This document shows, piece by piece, positions 1 to 11,760 of a stretch of 62,000 nucleotides of DNA. The position numbers and the translations under genes are program-made. The notes beneath the pieces were generated by a model, which did not search any database, was not told the origin of the DNA, and saw nothing but the letters and a program-made list of their open reading frames with translations. This DNA is from Cryptomeria japonica (taxonomy: Eukaryota > Streptophyta > Pinopsida > Cupressales > Cupressaceae). The first letter of the stretch is position 1. Every line of letters begins with the position of its first letter. Location: assembly GCF_030272615.1 (NCBI RefSeq), contig NC_081407.1, positions 378,163,766 through 378,225,765 of the forward strand, in the 5' to 3' direction.

Positions 1-2898
1 AAGTCTAATACATTTGTTCTTGAGACTGTCCACCCATGAGAAAATGGATAAGGAACCGTCCCGTACCCAACAGTCATCCTAGAAGTGTAGATTTCTACCA
101 TCTCCAAGATACCATCTCATCCCTTGAGAAATAATATCCTTCTAATTGAAAAAATTCTTCCACATATCACATGCCGCAAATGGAAATAGGTAATTCTCCA
201 AGGCATCTTCAATTCCCTAAATATGATATTTGTGATGGAATATAGAGATCCATTCATTATCCTCTTTAAGACATATACATAATTATTTGGATAACACAAC
301 TATGTTTAAATCTTGCATCTGTCTGAGGGCTAGGCCACCAAGATTTTTAGGGAGAACACCTATTCCCATGAAGGAATATGCAATTTATTGTTACTTTAAG
401 ACCTAGACCACAAAAAGGTCTTTCGAATATTTTTCATGCACTCCACAAATTTCACTAGGACTTTAAATAAATTCTTGGCATAATTCAGAAGCAATGGGTA
501 TTTTGTAAGGAGTTTACCAACTTGGCTAAGGAGGGCACCTTTCCACCCTACCAACTTCTTATAAAATCTGTCAATAATACTTGACCAAAATGTCTTCGGA
601 GGACCAAGGCATAGAGGTAGGCCCAAATAAGTATCTGATAGAGTGCCAATTTTAAAACCCAAAATTTCAGCAATTTTATTCTATCTATAAGCAGGGGTGT
701 TGAGGAAGAAGATAGAGATTTTGGGTAAGCTTATCCTCTATCCAGATCCTCTTTCATATAGGGACAAAATGGCCTTCAATACTTTATCTTTCCTAACATA
801 ACTCTCTCCAATAAGGACAGTATCATAAAAAAATTATGGGAACACACAAGATATTGAGAGGAATGCTTAAGGCCTTTTAAATTGCCCATTCTGATACCCT
901 GTTGGATAACCTTACTCAGAGCTTCACTCATTAAGATGAAGACAAAGGGGGACAGAGGATCACCCTACTGAATACCTCTAGAGGCAGAGAAAAAACCAGA
1001 GGGGGAACCATTAATGAAGACAAAAAAATTCAGCATAGATATGCATTGTTCAACCAACTGAAAAAAATGACTATAAAAACTAAAAGCATGTAGGACACTT
1101 ATCAAAAACTGGCAATTAACCCGATCATAGGCCTTCAAAAGATCGATCTTGAGAAGGAAACCAACGTTATTAAAAAAAGAGAATAGACATTTTCATCAAC
1201 CACAATAATAGAATCCAAAATCTGTCGGCCAGGGATGAAACCATTTTGATGTCTGGAAATCAACATAGGCATTATAGCTTTGAGTCTGAAAACCAGAATC
1301 TTAGAGATAATCTTATAAATCAACTTACACAAACTAATGGGTCTGAAATCTTGAAAGTTGCTAGCATTAGGTTTTTTAGGGATAAAAACAAAAAAGGCGA
1401 CATTCAACTCTTTGAAAAGAGAACTGGAACCAAATAACTCTCTAGCAACATCAAAAACATCATTACCAACAATCTACCAATACATTTGGAAAAAATAAAC
1501 ATCGAAAAACCATATGAGCTTGGAACTTTGTTCCCTTCAAAGGAGAAAGTAGCTTTATTAACCTCTACAAAACTCAGGATTCTGGTAAGCTCCTTGTTGA
1601 TCTCCAGGGTGACCTTAAGCAAAACCTCCTAAAGAATATTCTCTAGGGCTTGAAGATCTAGAGGACCATCCTCAAAGAGGAGGGAGGAGAATAAATCGAT
1701 GGCCTCCTTAGACAAACCCTACTTCTTATCCACCCACTAGTTGTTAACCTATAACTTCTTAATTCTATTGGCAGCTCTATGTTTCATAGTGGTCATATGA
1801 AAAAATTTAGTATTCTTGTCCCCACTTTTAAGCCATACAACTCTGGATCTCTGTTTCCAATATTCCTCTTCCTTAGAAATAATGTCATGAAGCTTATTCA
1901 ATAGTTTAATATCTTTATCCATGATTCTAGGCTTGTATCCCAACCTTTGACTAAGAAATTGAATATCATCCAACTCCTTCTTTATGTTTTCCTTTTGCTG
2001 AAAAATATTCCCGAACACAGATTTATTCCACTATAGAATATTGGATTTAACATTGGAAAATTTGTTAACAATTCTATATATACCAGTCCCCTAAATAATA
2101 TTGACCCACCATTCTGAAATCTTATCCTGAAGTTCCAGATTGATGGTCCACATTTTCTCAAATCTAAAGGGAAAGGATCTTCTACCATAAAGGGGCAGCA
2201 TATTGAGGATAATCAGGAAATGGTCCGATCCAATTCTAGATAGATAGGACAAGGTACAAGAATTTTTGTAAGCCTATTTGGCAAAATTAGACCTCGATCA
2301 AGTTTGACCTAAATAAGGTCTGATCCACTCCTTCTATTAGACCATGTAAATGAGCACCAATAAGATCTAGGTCCAATAAACAAAGAGCATTGATCATATC
2401 AAGAAGATCTTGTTTAGTTTCCTTAGAGATTAGAGCACCACCCATTTTCTCTCTGCTACAAAGAGGAGTATTAAAATCCCCCTTAAGAATCCATCTATCA
2501 TTCGGGAAAGAAAGTCTAGCCTAACTCAAGGAACCCCAAAGATTTCTCCTGGCACTTATCCCATTGGGGGCATAAATATTAGATAAAATCCATGAATAAC
2601 CATCCTTGAGACCAGTGACTCTAGTAGCAATATAATTAGCACAAGTAAGAACTACCATACCTCGAAGGATCCTCATGTTTCATAGAGTGGCAAAGCCACC
2701 TGGGGCTCCATCTGCATCAGAGCAATGAACAACAGAATCTTTAAAAATGGCTAACTTGATTTTCTCCACTCTTCTAGAAGGCATCTTTGTCTCCGGAATG
2801 AGACAAATATCCGGTTTATGATCTCTTACAATATTGGAAAGGAGATCATGTTTTTGGGGGTGATTAAGCCCCGTAATATTTGATGAGATGATTTTCAT
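1..2898 (-). pseudogene. LINE ORF2 (endonuclease + reverse transcriptase), broken
   Basis: The start at 2,898 opens with MKIISSNITGLNHP, the usual L1-EN N-terminus, followed by the DICLIxETK endonuclease motif (copy A has P where copy B has Q before ETK). Further down are the RT block RPISLCKLIYKIISKIL, QNGFIPGRQILDSI (1,200-1,330) and the YLGLPL block near 620. In-frame stops include TGA at 2,680-2,682 and TAG at 2,521-2,523. The catalytic YxDD region (813-840) carries a frameshift. The protein would copy LINE RNA at a nicked target; this copy cannot encode it. The same lesions occur in copy B, so they predate the separation of the two copies. Confidence 0.9.
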
Positions 2899-3199
2899 TT
2901 GATAGGGGAGGGGGATCCAATCCGCATATCCTAAACAGTTCTCTAAACCCCATCTACAATAGCGGCTTTAGTTAGCCTATCCCTGTGTACACTATTTGGT
3001 AGTCTTCCCACCCCTTTAGGTTCATACCCACAATCCATCCCCTGTCATTTTCTGGTTGTGACACCCAAAGCTCCCAGTGTTGAGACATTGGTAATAGGTG
3101 ATGGTGGACTCCTTCTTCGATTCCTTGATTTGACTTGAGTAAAAGGATTGCATATCTCTGAAATATCCATAGGGATATCAATCACCGTCTCCCATCAAC

Positions 3200-4345
3200 T
3201 TTCTCAAGATTATCCTACTCCATATTCCTACTCATATCAATAACCAACTGAATGGGGGTTTCTATAGTCACCCCATGATCCTTTTGAACAGAATCCTCAA
3301 TATTAGCTTGGGGGTCAACCCATGGTGGAATAGAAACCATTTCCTTAACATTCCCATACGAGCTTTATTTATCTGGCACATCTGAAGATTCTTTCTTCTA
3401 CAATGCATCACTAATTTCCCCCATAGGAGGAACCTGTTGGTTCTGGCCGCTACCCTGACCCTCAACTTTCTTTTTCCAGATCTTTTTTGGTTTTGGTTTA
3501 GCTGAAAATTACTTCGCCCAGTGACCCACTTTTTTATAGAGAAAACAAGCAAAAGGAATAGATTCATATTCCACCTTCTGCACCCATATGACAATTTTTG
3601 AGCTGAGTGTGATATCAGACGGTAAATCAACAGCTTGTTTTACATTGAAACACAACCGACCCTAGACCAGCCTCTTTTTCGTTGCAGTCATCGGATCCAC
3701 CGATAGAATCTCACCAAAGCAAGCCGCTAGACCTACAAGGATCACCTCATCACAGTACTCCAAAGGGAGTCCAAGAAGACAGACTGAAATGGATGCCTCA
3801 TTGCACTCCCAAGATAGGATTAAAACCAGGTTTCCATTTCTTTAAGGCAAGGGAGGTCTTACGCAACATCCAAGGACCCTCTGCAAGGATAGATCTAAGA
3901 TGCTCATCACATACAAAGGAGGAGGAGAAAAATTTATTACCCATTGCCACCACATCAATCTGACCTTTCCCTTTCCATTTTCGGGCAACCCATTCCCTAA
4001 CCGATTCAATATTAGGGTGGGGGCAAACAAAATTCCCAACTAGAACCGACTCCATATTAGAAATATTTCTCTTCACAATGCAGTCTGATATGGAAATCAA
4101 GCAAGTACCTGAGCTAGGGTCCACTTTGTGAGGAACATGAGAAAGAGCTTTACCTTTAAGCCTGGATCAAAAATGACCTGACCACAATTGGTTTCACTCC
4201 AACGAGGGTGAAAAATCTATTGATGAGGATTTGGGCCCCTCCACAACATGCTTCCCAAAAGCAAAGGAATATTTTCCATTTGCCGCGATACGTCGAGTCC
4301 CACCATCCCAAACCCCGTGAACACTGTCACTATTGTGAAATTATT
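3200..4345 (-). pseudogene. LINE ORF1 (DUF4283 / zinc-knuckle gag-like), broken
   Basis: One reading frame runs from about 4,345 leftwards. It shows VWDGGTRRIAANGKYSFAFG, then a DUF4283-type core (LVGNFVCPHPNIESVREWV, then SILAEGPWMLR, then LALKKWKPGFNP, 3,800-4,060). Past 3,640 is a decayed CCHC knuckle (near 3,530-3,560) that has lost cysteines and contains a stop. There are two stops between 4,140 and 4,200 and several more after 3,800. In this family ORF1 packages LINE RNA. The translation start is not identifiable. Confidence 0.8.
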
Positions 4346-4850
4346 TTTATTTCTAGCATTGTTATCTTTTTAATTCAGTTTGTTGTTTTGAGTTTATTTC
4401 TATCCACAACTAATACAATAGCTTAGAAGGCTTCCATAGTGCATATATTTTGATGGCTCATTTCAAGTTCATGTTCTTAGGTTGACAATTAAATGTAGAT
4501 TCTAGTTCATGAAGGGTTGAGGAGTGTGGATAAAAATCCTCGAGTTGTGAATTAGTATCCCAAACTCAATTGCAAATAAAAAGATTAGCACATAGCATTT
4601 TTCATGAACAACAACTTTTTTCTTTCATGCTTCTCTTTCTTATGTATTTAATGTCAATGCTCAGTTGAATATGCCCCTTGGTTCAGAGATGGGTGGTTGT
4701 TTAAATTCCTCTAGAAGTATTGAAAACCTTAGAAAATTTTATGAAAATGTTAGGGTATCCACTTGGAGATGTGTCTAATGCTTCACAAATTCATGTTAAA
4801 ATAAGTAAGGGCTTAGGCAAAAAAAATAATCATTGAGTGTCACTACTCAA
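4346..4850. other. AT-rich spacer, no gene recognised
   Basis: About 500 bp upstream of the LINE. Short open stretches exist (for example around 4,610-4,800) but none resembles a known family, and no terminal repeats are visible. Confidence 0.5.
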
Positions 4851-6040
4851 ACTAAAACCAGACACATCATTGTAGTAGATGTCTTTCTTAAAAATCTCCC
4901 TTATCTTTTTGGTTGCATTCATCAATGTTTAAATCAATGGTTTTATCAGAAAAAAGGTTGGTTCTAGGAATAATAGCAATTATTGTAGAAATATTGACAT
5001 CAGTTCATCACTCTCTTCTTTTTACTCTCTTAAATATTTGCAAATTTCAATAAATATCAGTAAGAAATCAAGACAGTGGTTGAGAAATTTTTTCATAGCC
5101 ACAATTTAAATGATTTGGATATTGTTTTTTGTATGCTTCTCTATGAATTATTGCTTGAGGTGGAATTGAATGAATCTAAGAAAACATGAAAAAATAATCT
5201 AGCAATTTGTATAAAGAAACTCAACATCAAATAGTTAAAGGAAAACTATTTATCTTTACCTATAAATTCAAATAGAGATGAGTTCAGAACCAAATACTTG
5301 ACCATGACCATACTTCTTAATTGGGCCACAAGCCAAGAGGCAACTCATATTTTTAAGTCATAGTTTCAAGTCATGAATCATTATGTAATTTTTGCAACAT
5401 ATGTATTTTTCTTTTTTATTGTTATCGAACTAAAATATGACAGTTAATCGGCCATATTGTATTGCTAAATAGTAAGAGATCTTCACATATTATGCAAATC
5501 TTCGTACTCTACTCTTACTGTAATATATTATGGAGTTAATCATCTTTGTCCCAAAAAAAAATAAAAAATAAAAATGTTTTAATCTACGGATCAATATATA
5601 TTATATTGAAACTTAAAAGAGAAGATGAACACAAATATTATCTAGGAAATAAAAGAAACATATAATCTCCAACAAATTAATAGCATGTACTTGTCTTAAT
5701 ATTGCAATAAAAGTAATAAATATAATAAGAGAAGTACCTAAGATTTTAAACTTTTGTATCTTTAGTATTTTTTAATGTTAAGAACAAGAATGATTGTTTG
5801 AATTAGTTTATTATTAGTAATTTTTTTTCATGAAAATGAAATCATAAGGATGAAGTTATATAATTTCTAAGAAATAGAAATAGTCAATGTAATTTTAATT
5901 AATAATTGTACCTTCAAACTATATACATTAAAGGTTAAAATTATATGTGTTGTCATTTGATTTTGATATATGCAGTTGCATTGGAAATAGAGAATTATAT
6001 TCCACCTAAGTGATAGAGTATTAATTACACGAGGATAACC
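4850..6040. repeat. Diverged repeat, inverted copy at about 41,750-43,070
   Basis: Blocks around 4,930-5,040, 5,280-5,340, 5,540-5,760 and 6,000-6,040 match 41,640-43,070 in reverse orientation, with indels between them (the right copy has extra sequence at about 42,300-42,570). Nothing in it encodes a recognisable protein. It is continuous with the duplicated AT-rich flank described next. Confidence 0.65.
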
Positions 6041-6223
6041 TTAAGCTAACTAAAATAAATAATTTTAATATTATAATAAGAAGATATAAATGATATGAAA
6101 GACAAGAAAAGACAACATAGAAAGTACTTAGTGAAAAATAATCAAATCTAATGAATGTCCCATTCTTAAAAAAAATAAAAATAAAATAAAATAAAATAAA
6201 TAAAAAATAAAAATAAAAATAAA

Positions 6224-6255
<32 letters not shown>

Positions 6256-7250
6256 ATAAAAAATAAAAAATAAAAATAAAAATAAAAATATAAAATAAAA
6301 ATATAAAATGCATAATGTTAATTGAGAATTACATCCTTTATGCGTGTTAAAAATAAAAATATCATGATGGAAGGCCTAGAGAAGTAGACTCAACAAATCA
6401 ACATGAAACAGAAGGCCTTGCGGATGATGAAGAGATGTTTTTTTTAGTATGGAGGCGAGGAGAAGCACTGGCTCTATCCAATAAATTTAATTATCACAAA
6501 ATAAAATGGAAATATCCGAAAAAATTTGTACAATTTAAGTTGAAGGTTATGGTTCAAACAAATGAATGTTTCCTATACATCCCTTTATAAAACATATGGG
6601 GACGTAGAATTTGGACCAACCTTTACACCAACTGACAAGAACTTAGTGAAAAACATATTCAATGAAATTAAACTGTTCATAATACAAGAAACATGAATTC
6701 ATATAAAATAATATTAACAATGAATAATATTCATAATACCTCTACTAAATATGTTAGTTTTATATTAAATTTAATATGTAAGTGTTATATTAAATTTTGT
6801 TTTTTTTAAATTTATTTAAGATATTACTAATAATATTGTTATATTATATTATATTGTTTTTTTTTAACTTTAGTTCTCTGAAAGCTACAAGATATAAATA
6901 CAAAAACAAGAGGGTAATTTGTAAAAAATAAAAATGTATTAATGCGAAGTGAGATTATATTTACAAGTTTTAAAATATTTAGATTAAATTTAATCTTTTA
7001 ATTTCAATTTATTATTAAAAATATTAACTTGCATCTAATGGAAAATTACAAGATATAAAAGACAAAAACTGTAAAATTAAACCATATTAATAAAAACTCT
7101 TCAAAAATTAAAAGTTGCCTCAAAATTTACATTTAGATAGTGGATTCATCAAACATATCAATAGTTGAATAATGGTCAATTAAGAAAAAATGATTATATA
7201 ATACTAACCTAATGACAAGTACTAATAAAATTAAAACAACAAAAAAAACA
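6040..7250. repeat. Direct duplication, copy 1 (F-box 3' flank family)
   Basis: The block at 6,060-6,160 recurs at 7,270-7,390, and 6,300-7,250 recurs at 7,905-8,960. Shared landmarks include the stretches around 6,400-6,430 / 8,010-8,040 (ending in GATGATGAAGAGATG) and 6,530-6,600 / 8,220-8,300. This is an old direct duplication of sequence lying 3' of the F-box pseudogene. Confidence 0.7.
6160..6310. repeat. A-rich low-complexity array (AAATAAA-type)
   Basis: A run of A and T built from short AAAT/AAAAT units. It replaces about 500 bp of ordinary sequence present at the same place in duplication copy 2 (7,390-7,905). Confidence 0.85.
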
Positions 7251-7254
7251 TTTT

Positions 7255-8960
7255 ATTTTTCCCATTTCTTAGTGAAAATAAATAATTTTAGTATTATAAT
7301 AACAAGGTAAAAATGATATGAAAGACAAGAAAAGACAACATAGAGAGTACTTAGTGAGAAATAATCAAATCTAGTGAATGTTCCATTCCTTTTAATGACA
7401 CAATTGACAGTTAACCATATTAATTTAAAGTAAAAAAAATTATTGAGTTACATTCTAGAAAAAATATGTCTATCGTAGATGTGTTGAATTTTTAACTATC
7501 AAATTTACAACAATACAACCTCTTTTGAAATAATCTAATACTTATTCTTTACATACATAAATTTTATTTTAGTAACCAATTAACCCCAAATCTACATTCA
7601 TTTGGATAACTTGTTTAACCCCAATTTTTAAATTGGCCTCTTTTGAAATCTCCATTACCTATTCTTTACATACATAGATTATATTTCATAAAAAAATGAA
7701 TCTTAAATTTGTATTGATTTGGATAACTTGTATTGATAAGAAGAAAATTGTAGAGTTTTATTTTATTTTTATTTTTTTCATATCCTCCATGTTTTACAAA
7801 TGAGAGAAAATTGGGAATAAAAAATATGTTGCCTTAAATTCCAAAAATTTGTGAACCACTTAAGAAGCTAATATCACAGGGATATAATAAGTAAAAAAAT
7901 AAATCAAATGCATAATGTTAATAGATAATTCCATCCTTTATGGGTGTTAAAAATAAAAGTATCCTGATGGAAGTCCTAGAACAAAAGAATCAACAAATCA
8001 ATATGGAAACAGAAGGCCTTGCAGATGATGAAGAGATGGAAGGCTAGAAACTTGTGTTTTTGGAAGATTATGTATTCATGTTAGAATTATCAGAAGTGGA
8101 AATAGTAAATAGTTGTTAGAGTTATAAAATTTTAAATGTTACTCTGAATATTATATATAGTGAAGGGGATTGGTCCTATCCAATAGTTTTCTTATCAAAA
8201 AGGAAAATAGGAATATCCAAAACCCTTTGTACAATTTAAGTTGAGATTTATGGTTCAAACAAATGAATGATTCCTATAATCCCTTTATAAAAGATATAGG
8301 GAAGAATTTTGAACTTCTAAATAGTGTCATAAGTGAAAAACATATTCAATGTAATCAAATTGTTCATAATACTTTTTTTTCTTCATAAAAAATAACATTA
8401 ACAAGCTGATGAATAATATTCATAATACCTCTACTAAATATGCCATTGTGTTATCTTAAATTCCTTATTTTGAATTTATTTAATATATTATTAATAATAT
8501 TATTATATTATATTATATTCTCTTGTTTTAACTTTAGTTTGGTGAAAGTTACAAGATATAAATAGAAAAACAAGAGGGTAATTTGTAAACAATAAAAATG
8601 TATCAATGGGAAATGGGATTATATATAAGTTTTCAAATATTTAGATTAATTTAATTCTTTAAATTTATTTAATTTATTATTAAAAATATTAACTTGCTTC
8701 TAATGGAAAATTACAAGATATAAAAGACAAAAAATAGTAAAACATAATATACTTACAAATTAAATCATATTAGTTTAAATGTAGTGAATGTTCCATTAAT
8801 TTGTAGATCCTAAATAATTGGTTGAATATTTGTTTGACGGTAAAAAATTCTTCAAAAGTTAAAAGTTGCACTAGCCTATGACAAGTACTAATAAAAAAAA
8901 AATTTTAAAATTAAAAATTATTTTTTATTTCCATGGCACTTTCCTACCATTCCCATCCCT
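7255..8960. repeat. Direct duplication, copy 2 (F-box 3' flank family)
   Basis: Second member of the direct duplication. It contains an extra block at about 7,390-7,905 missing from copy 1. Its right part (from 8,107) is also part of the left inverted arm and so recurs at about 60,900-61,596. Confidence 0.7.
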
Positions 8961-9535
8961 TTTTTTTAATACATATGTTCAATTCACCTTCATCTTTTTC
9001 CTTCACTTTGAGGCATCTTGGTTTGATCCTTTGTTAACACATAACATTTCACTATAGGTAGCATTTTAAAAGGTAAACTCCACAAAGAGTAATATAAGGA
9101 TAGTTTTCAATATGAAGAGAAAGTGTTTAAGAAATTTAAAACATTAATATTATAATTGATAGATTTATAGTGTCTTTTCATATTTTATTTATAATATGAA
9201 ATTAATTATAATAAATATAAATTTCAAATGTATTATTAAGACAATTATTAAGCAAGAGTAAATATTTAGTATTTATAATTTATTTTTAAAATATTAAAAT
9301 TATACAAATGAAGATTTCACTTAGAAAAATCTTTTATATATATCTAATTTCATACATTATCTAATAGAAAATTATCAAAAAAAATAAATTACATAAAAAT
9401 TTTAATTTCATATCTATTTAATAGAAAAACCCACACATTGAACAAATCATATTAGAGTAAATAAAAATTACGTTACACATACTACCACCATAATCCCTCC
9501 ATTTCTAGCATATATCACGATAAGAATGTTATCCC
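8961..9535. other. 3' flank of the F-box pseudogene, no gene
   Basis: Very AT-rich sequence shared in inverted form with 60,765-61,060. No coding signal or terminal repeats are visible. Confidence 0.6.
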
Positions 9536-11112
9536 TTACTCTCTCAATTTTCCTAAGAACTGATAATGATTCAGCTTTAGTTCGAATGCCATCATCATCG
9601 GTTCCCTTTCAACAAAATGAATTTTACAGGGAGGAAGGCATTGCCAAAACCCTTCCTTTAGATTATATGCAAACACCTCACCACCAAATAAATTGCTGAA
9701 GCACAGGTAATCTCCCACACAAGCACACTTCCGATACCACAAATCATTATGGAGATATTGAGGAAGCGGAGATATTGAGGGAGCGACTATGGAGGCATTC
9801 TTGCAAACTCTTTCCAATTCCAAACCAACTTATCTTCCTCGTCTTGAGCCAACTCCCAGATAACAATACCCTTCTTGTTTGCATCAATTCCGCCAAGTGA
9901 TGTGTGAGTTCTTCCCAGCCTCAGATTATTGTGTGGAATGGATGCATTAATTCCACCAAGCATCGGATTGTTGTGTGGAATGGATGCATTAATTCCACCA
10001 AGCATTGGATTGTTGTCTATAATGGATGCGTCAGTTCCACCAAGCTGTGGAAGACTTCTGCTAATAGATGCATTAATTCCACCAAGCCATGGGTTCATTG
10101 GGCCAAACATCATATTGTTTATGTGTGATGAGGCTGCAAGAATCCCACCAAGAGTCCAATTGTTGTGTGATGTGGACGCATGAATTCCATCGTACAATGG
10201 ATGAATCCCTCCATGCAATGGGTGAATCCCGCCAAGCACTGCATCTATTCCCCCAAGTGATGGAAAGTTGGGTGGAATAGATCGCTCAATCATGTCAAGC
10301 CACTGCTCATATCGCTCGTCAAAGGTCCCCACCACAAGAATAGACGAGCCATATGAAACCATAGAGAAACCATTCACATGAAGATTATCAACATTTCAGG
10401 GTAATGGAGCTACTCTAACGGGGTTGATAAAACCCTCATCTTGGATTTTGAAACCGATGACTGTCATAGGCAACGCTCCCTTCCAGAAAAGAACGCCACT
10501 ACACTCAACCATTTCATGACAGAATATTCTAAATCTCGTTTCCCATGCAAAATGACACTTAATCCTCCATGAATCTTCAACATAGTGGTAAATTTGGAAG
10601 TTAAATTTTGAAGAATTCGAACAAACTACCAAATAGGGCTCTTTGTTTTCTCCCTCCACAATATGGATGAATTTCTCAGTCAAATCTATTTCTATCTCTG
10701 GATAAGATCTATCAAGGGGATTGCAAACAAATAATTGACTGGAAGATTTTTGAAATGACAGTAATCCCTGCCCTATGCTAGATAAATCTCTTATAAACTC
10801 TCTCTCAGGATTTGGGAGAATAAAGAGAGGGAGGGTCGTCCATTTCTTTGCAGAGAAGCAGTAGACCATGCAGCACCAATTTCTATATTCATCTTGACCA
10901 CAGATAAGAAGCCATGGATTTCGGATGAACAACGAAGATAGAAAACTTTGTGAAGACAAAATAAAATTCCATTCCTTAGAAACCATGCAACAGCTACAGA
11001 TTGATTGAAATGAAAGCTTTCCAAATATCAACTCCTTCATAGCTTGAGGCAGATTAGATATATCCCCTTGTGCTGTGTATCCTTCAACTATTGCAATCGA
11101 TTTTCGCTCCAT
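9536..11112 (-). pseudogene. F-box/kelch-like gene, broken copy
   Basis: Inverted paralogue of the intact gene at 59,241-60,764. The ATG corresponding to that gene's start is at 11,112 and opens MERKSIAIVEGYTAQGDI. The F-box follows (LPQAMKELIFGKLSFQSI, then MVSKEWNFILSS). Three lesions separate it from the intact copy: a TGA at 10,396-10,398, a TAG just before 9,787, and a 17-bp tandem duplication near 9,755-9,790 that shifts the frame. After it the frame again matches the family (DLWYRKCACVGDYLCF) to the stop at 9,536. It lacks two residues near codon 112 present in the intact copy and carries one extra 14-residue LGGI-type unit. In the first 108 codons the copies differ by about 13 replacement and 3 silent changes, consistent with loss of constraint. 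Confidence 0.92.
9874..10260 (-). repeat. Coding minisatellite in the F-box pseudogene
   Basis: About 129 codons of imperfect LGGI(N/H/D)(A/P) units. The clearest is a 42-bp unit encoding MLGGINASIPHNNP, in near-tandem at 9,900-10,020. The intact copy at 60,099-60,434 has one fewer of these units. Confidence 0.9.
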
Positions 11113-11760
11113 TCTTTTCAGCTCCCATACTTCCGAGCACTTAATGGCTTTGTATTGACAATTCAATAAACCTTGAATTCAGTATATATCTATTTCATCC
11201 TCACTCACTCCTTGTTATATGCGTTTCAGATTGAGTGCATTATTGGAATAAAAGCAGCCGACATGCCAAAAAAAAATATAAAATAAAATAAATAAGATAA
11301 AAATATCCATAAAAACACTCAATTAATAGATCTTATTTTTGGTAATTTTTATTGTTGAACTAAAGAAATATATATACAAACACAACAACCATTTATTTCA
11401 TTCATATAAAAATATGAATACACAACAAATAAATTTAAGAGACTATGACTATAACGTAGATAATTTTAGTCTATACAAGAATTCCAAAAATTAATATCAA
11501 TCCTTTTTTTTTTAAATGACCTTAAAATTGCCTCAAAAGTAGCCAGCATCTTTAAAATAATTTGATCACTAAATTTCAAGAAATATTCTTAAACATGTTA
11601 TTGTTTATCATTTGATCACATTTATTAATTGATCCAAATTCATAATGTTGGGTAAACAATACTCCTAAACATTATTCAATTGAATAGTGAAAACACAATT
11701 TTTCCCTATAAGAGTAAAATAAATATCTAACACATTGACATGGACAAGGTTTATTATCTA
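11113..11760. other. 5' flank of the F-box pseudogene
   Basis: This is the promoter-side sequence of the broken F-box copy, matched in inverted form by 58,290-59,240. The stretch 11,200-11,310 contains the same proximal block as the other F-box copies (AACGCATATAACA-type motif, CCGACATGCC, then T/A-rich DNA). No separate gene is seen. Confidence 0.55.

Larger units (their letters stand above)
1..4345 (-). mobile_element. LINE (non-LTR retrotransposon), copy A, 3' end off window
   Basis: A plant L1-type LINE reads right to left, with an ORF1 (DUF4283-like RNA-binding domain and a zinc knuckle) upstream of an ORF2 (endonuclease, reverse transcriptase, zf-RVT region). The left edge of the window cuts it before its 3' end. 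It matches LINE copy B at 37,001-40,120 in inverted orientation at what looks like 97-98% identity by eye, including the same stop codons and the same frameshift in the RT active-site region. The 5' end near 4,345 is approximate: readable ORF1 peptide stops there. It is non-functional. Confidence 0.9.

Noticed and set aside
6128-6313. Phe/Tyr/Ile-rich minus-strand open frame
   Set aside because: Pure readout of an A-rich low-complexity run.
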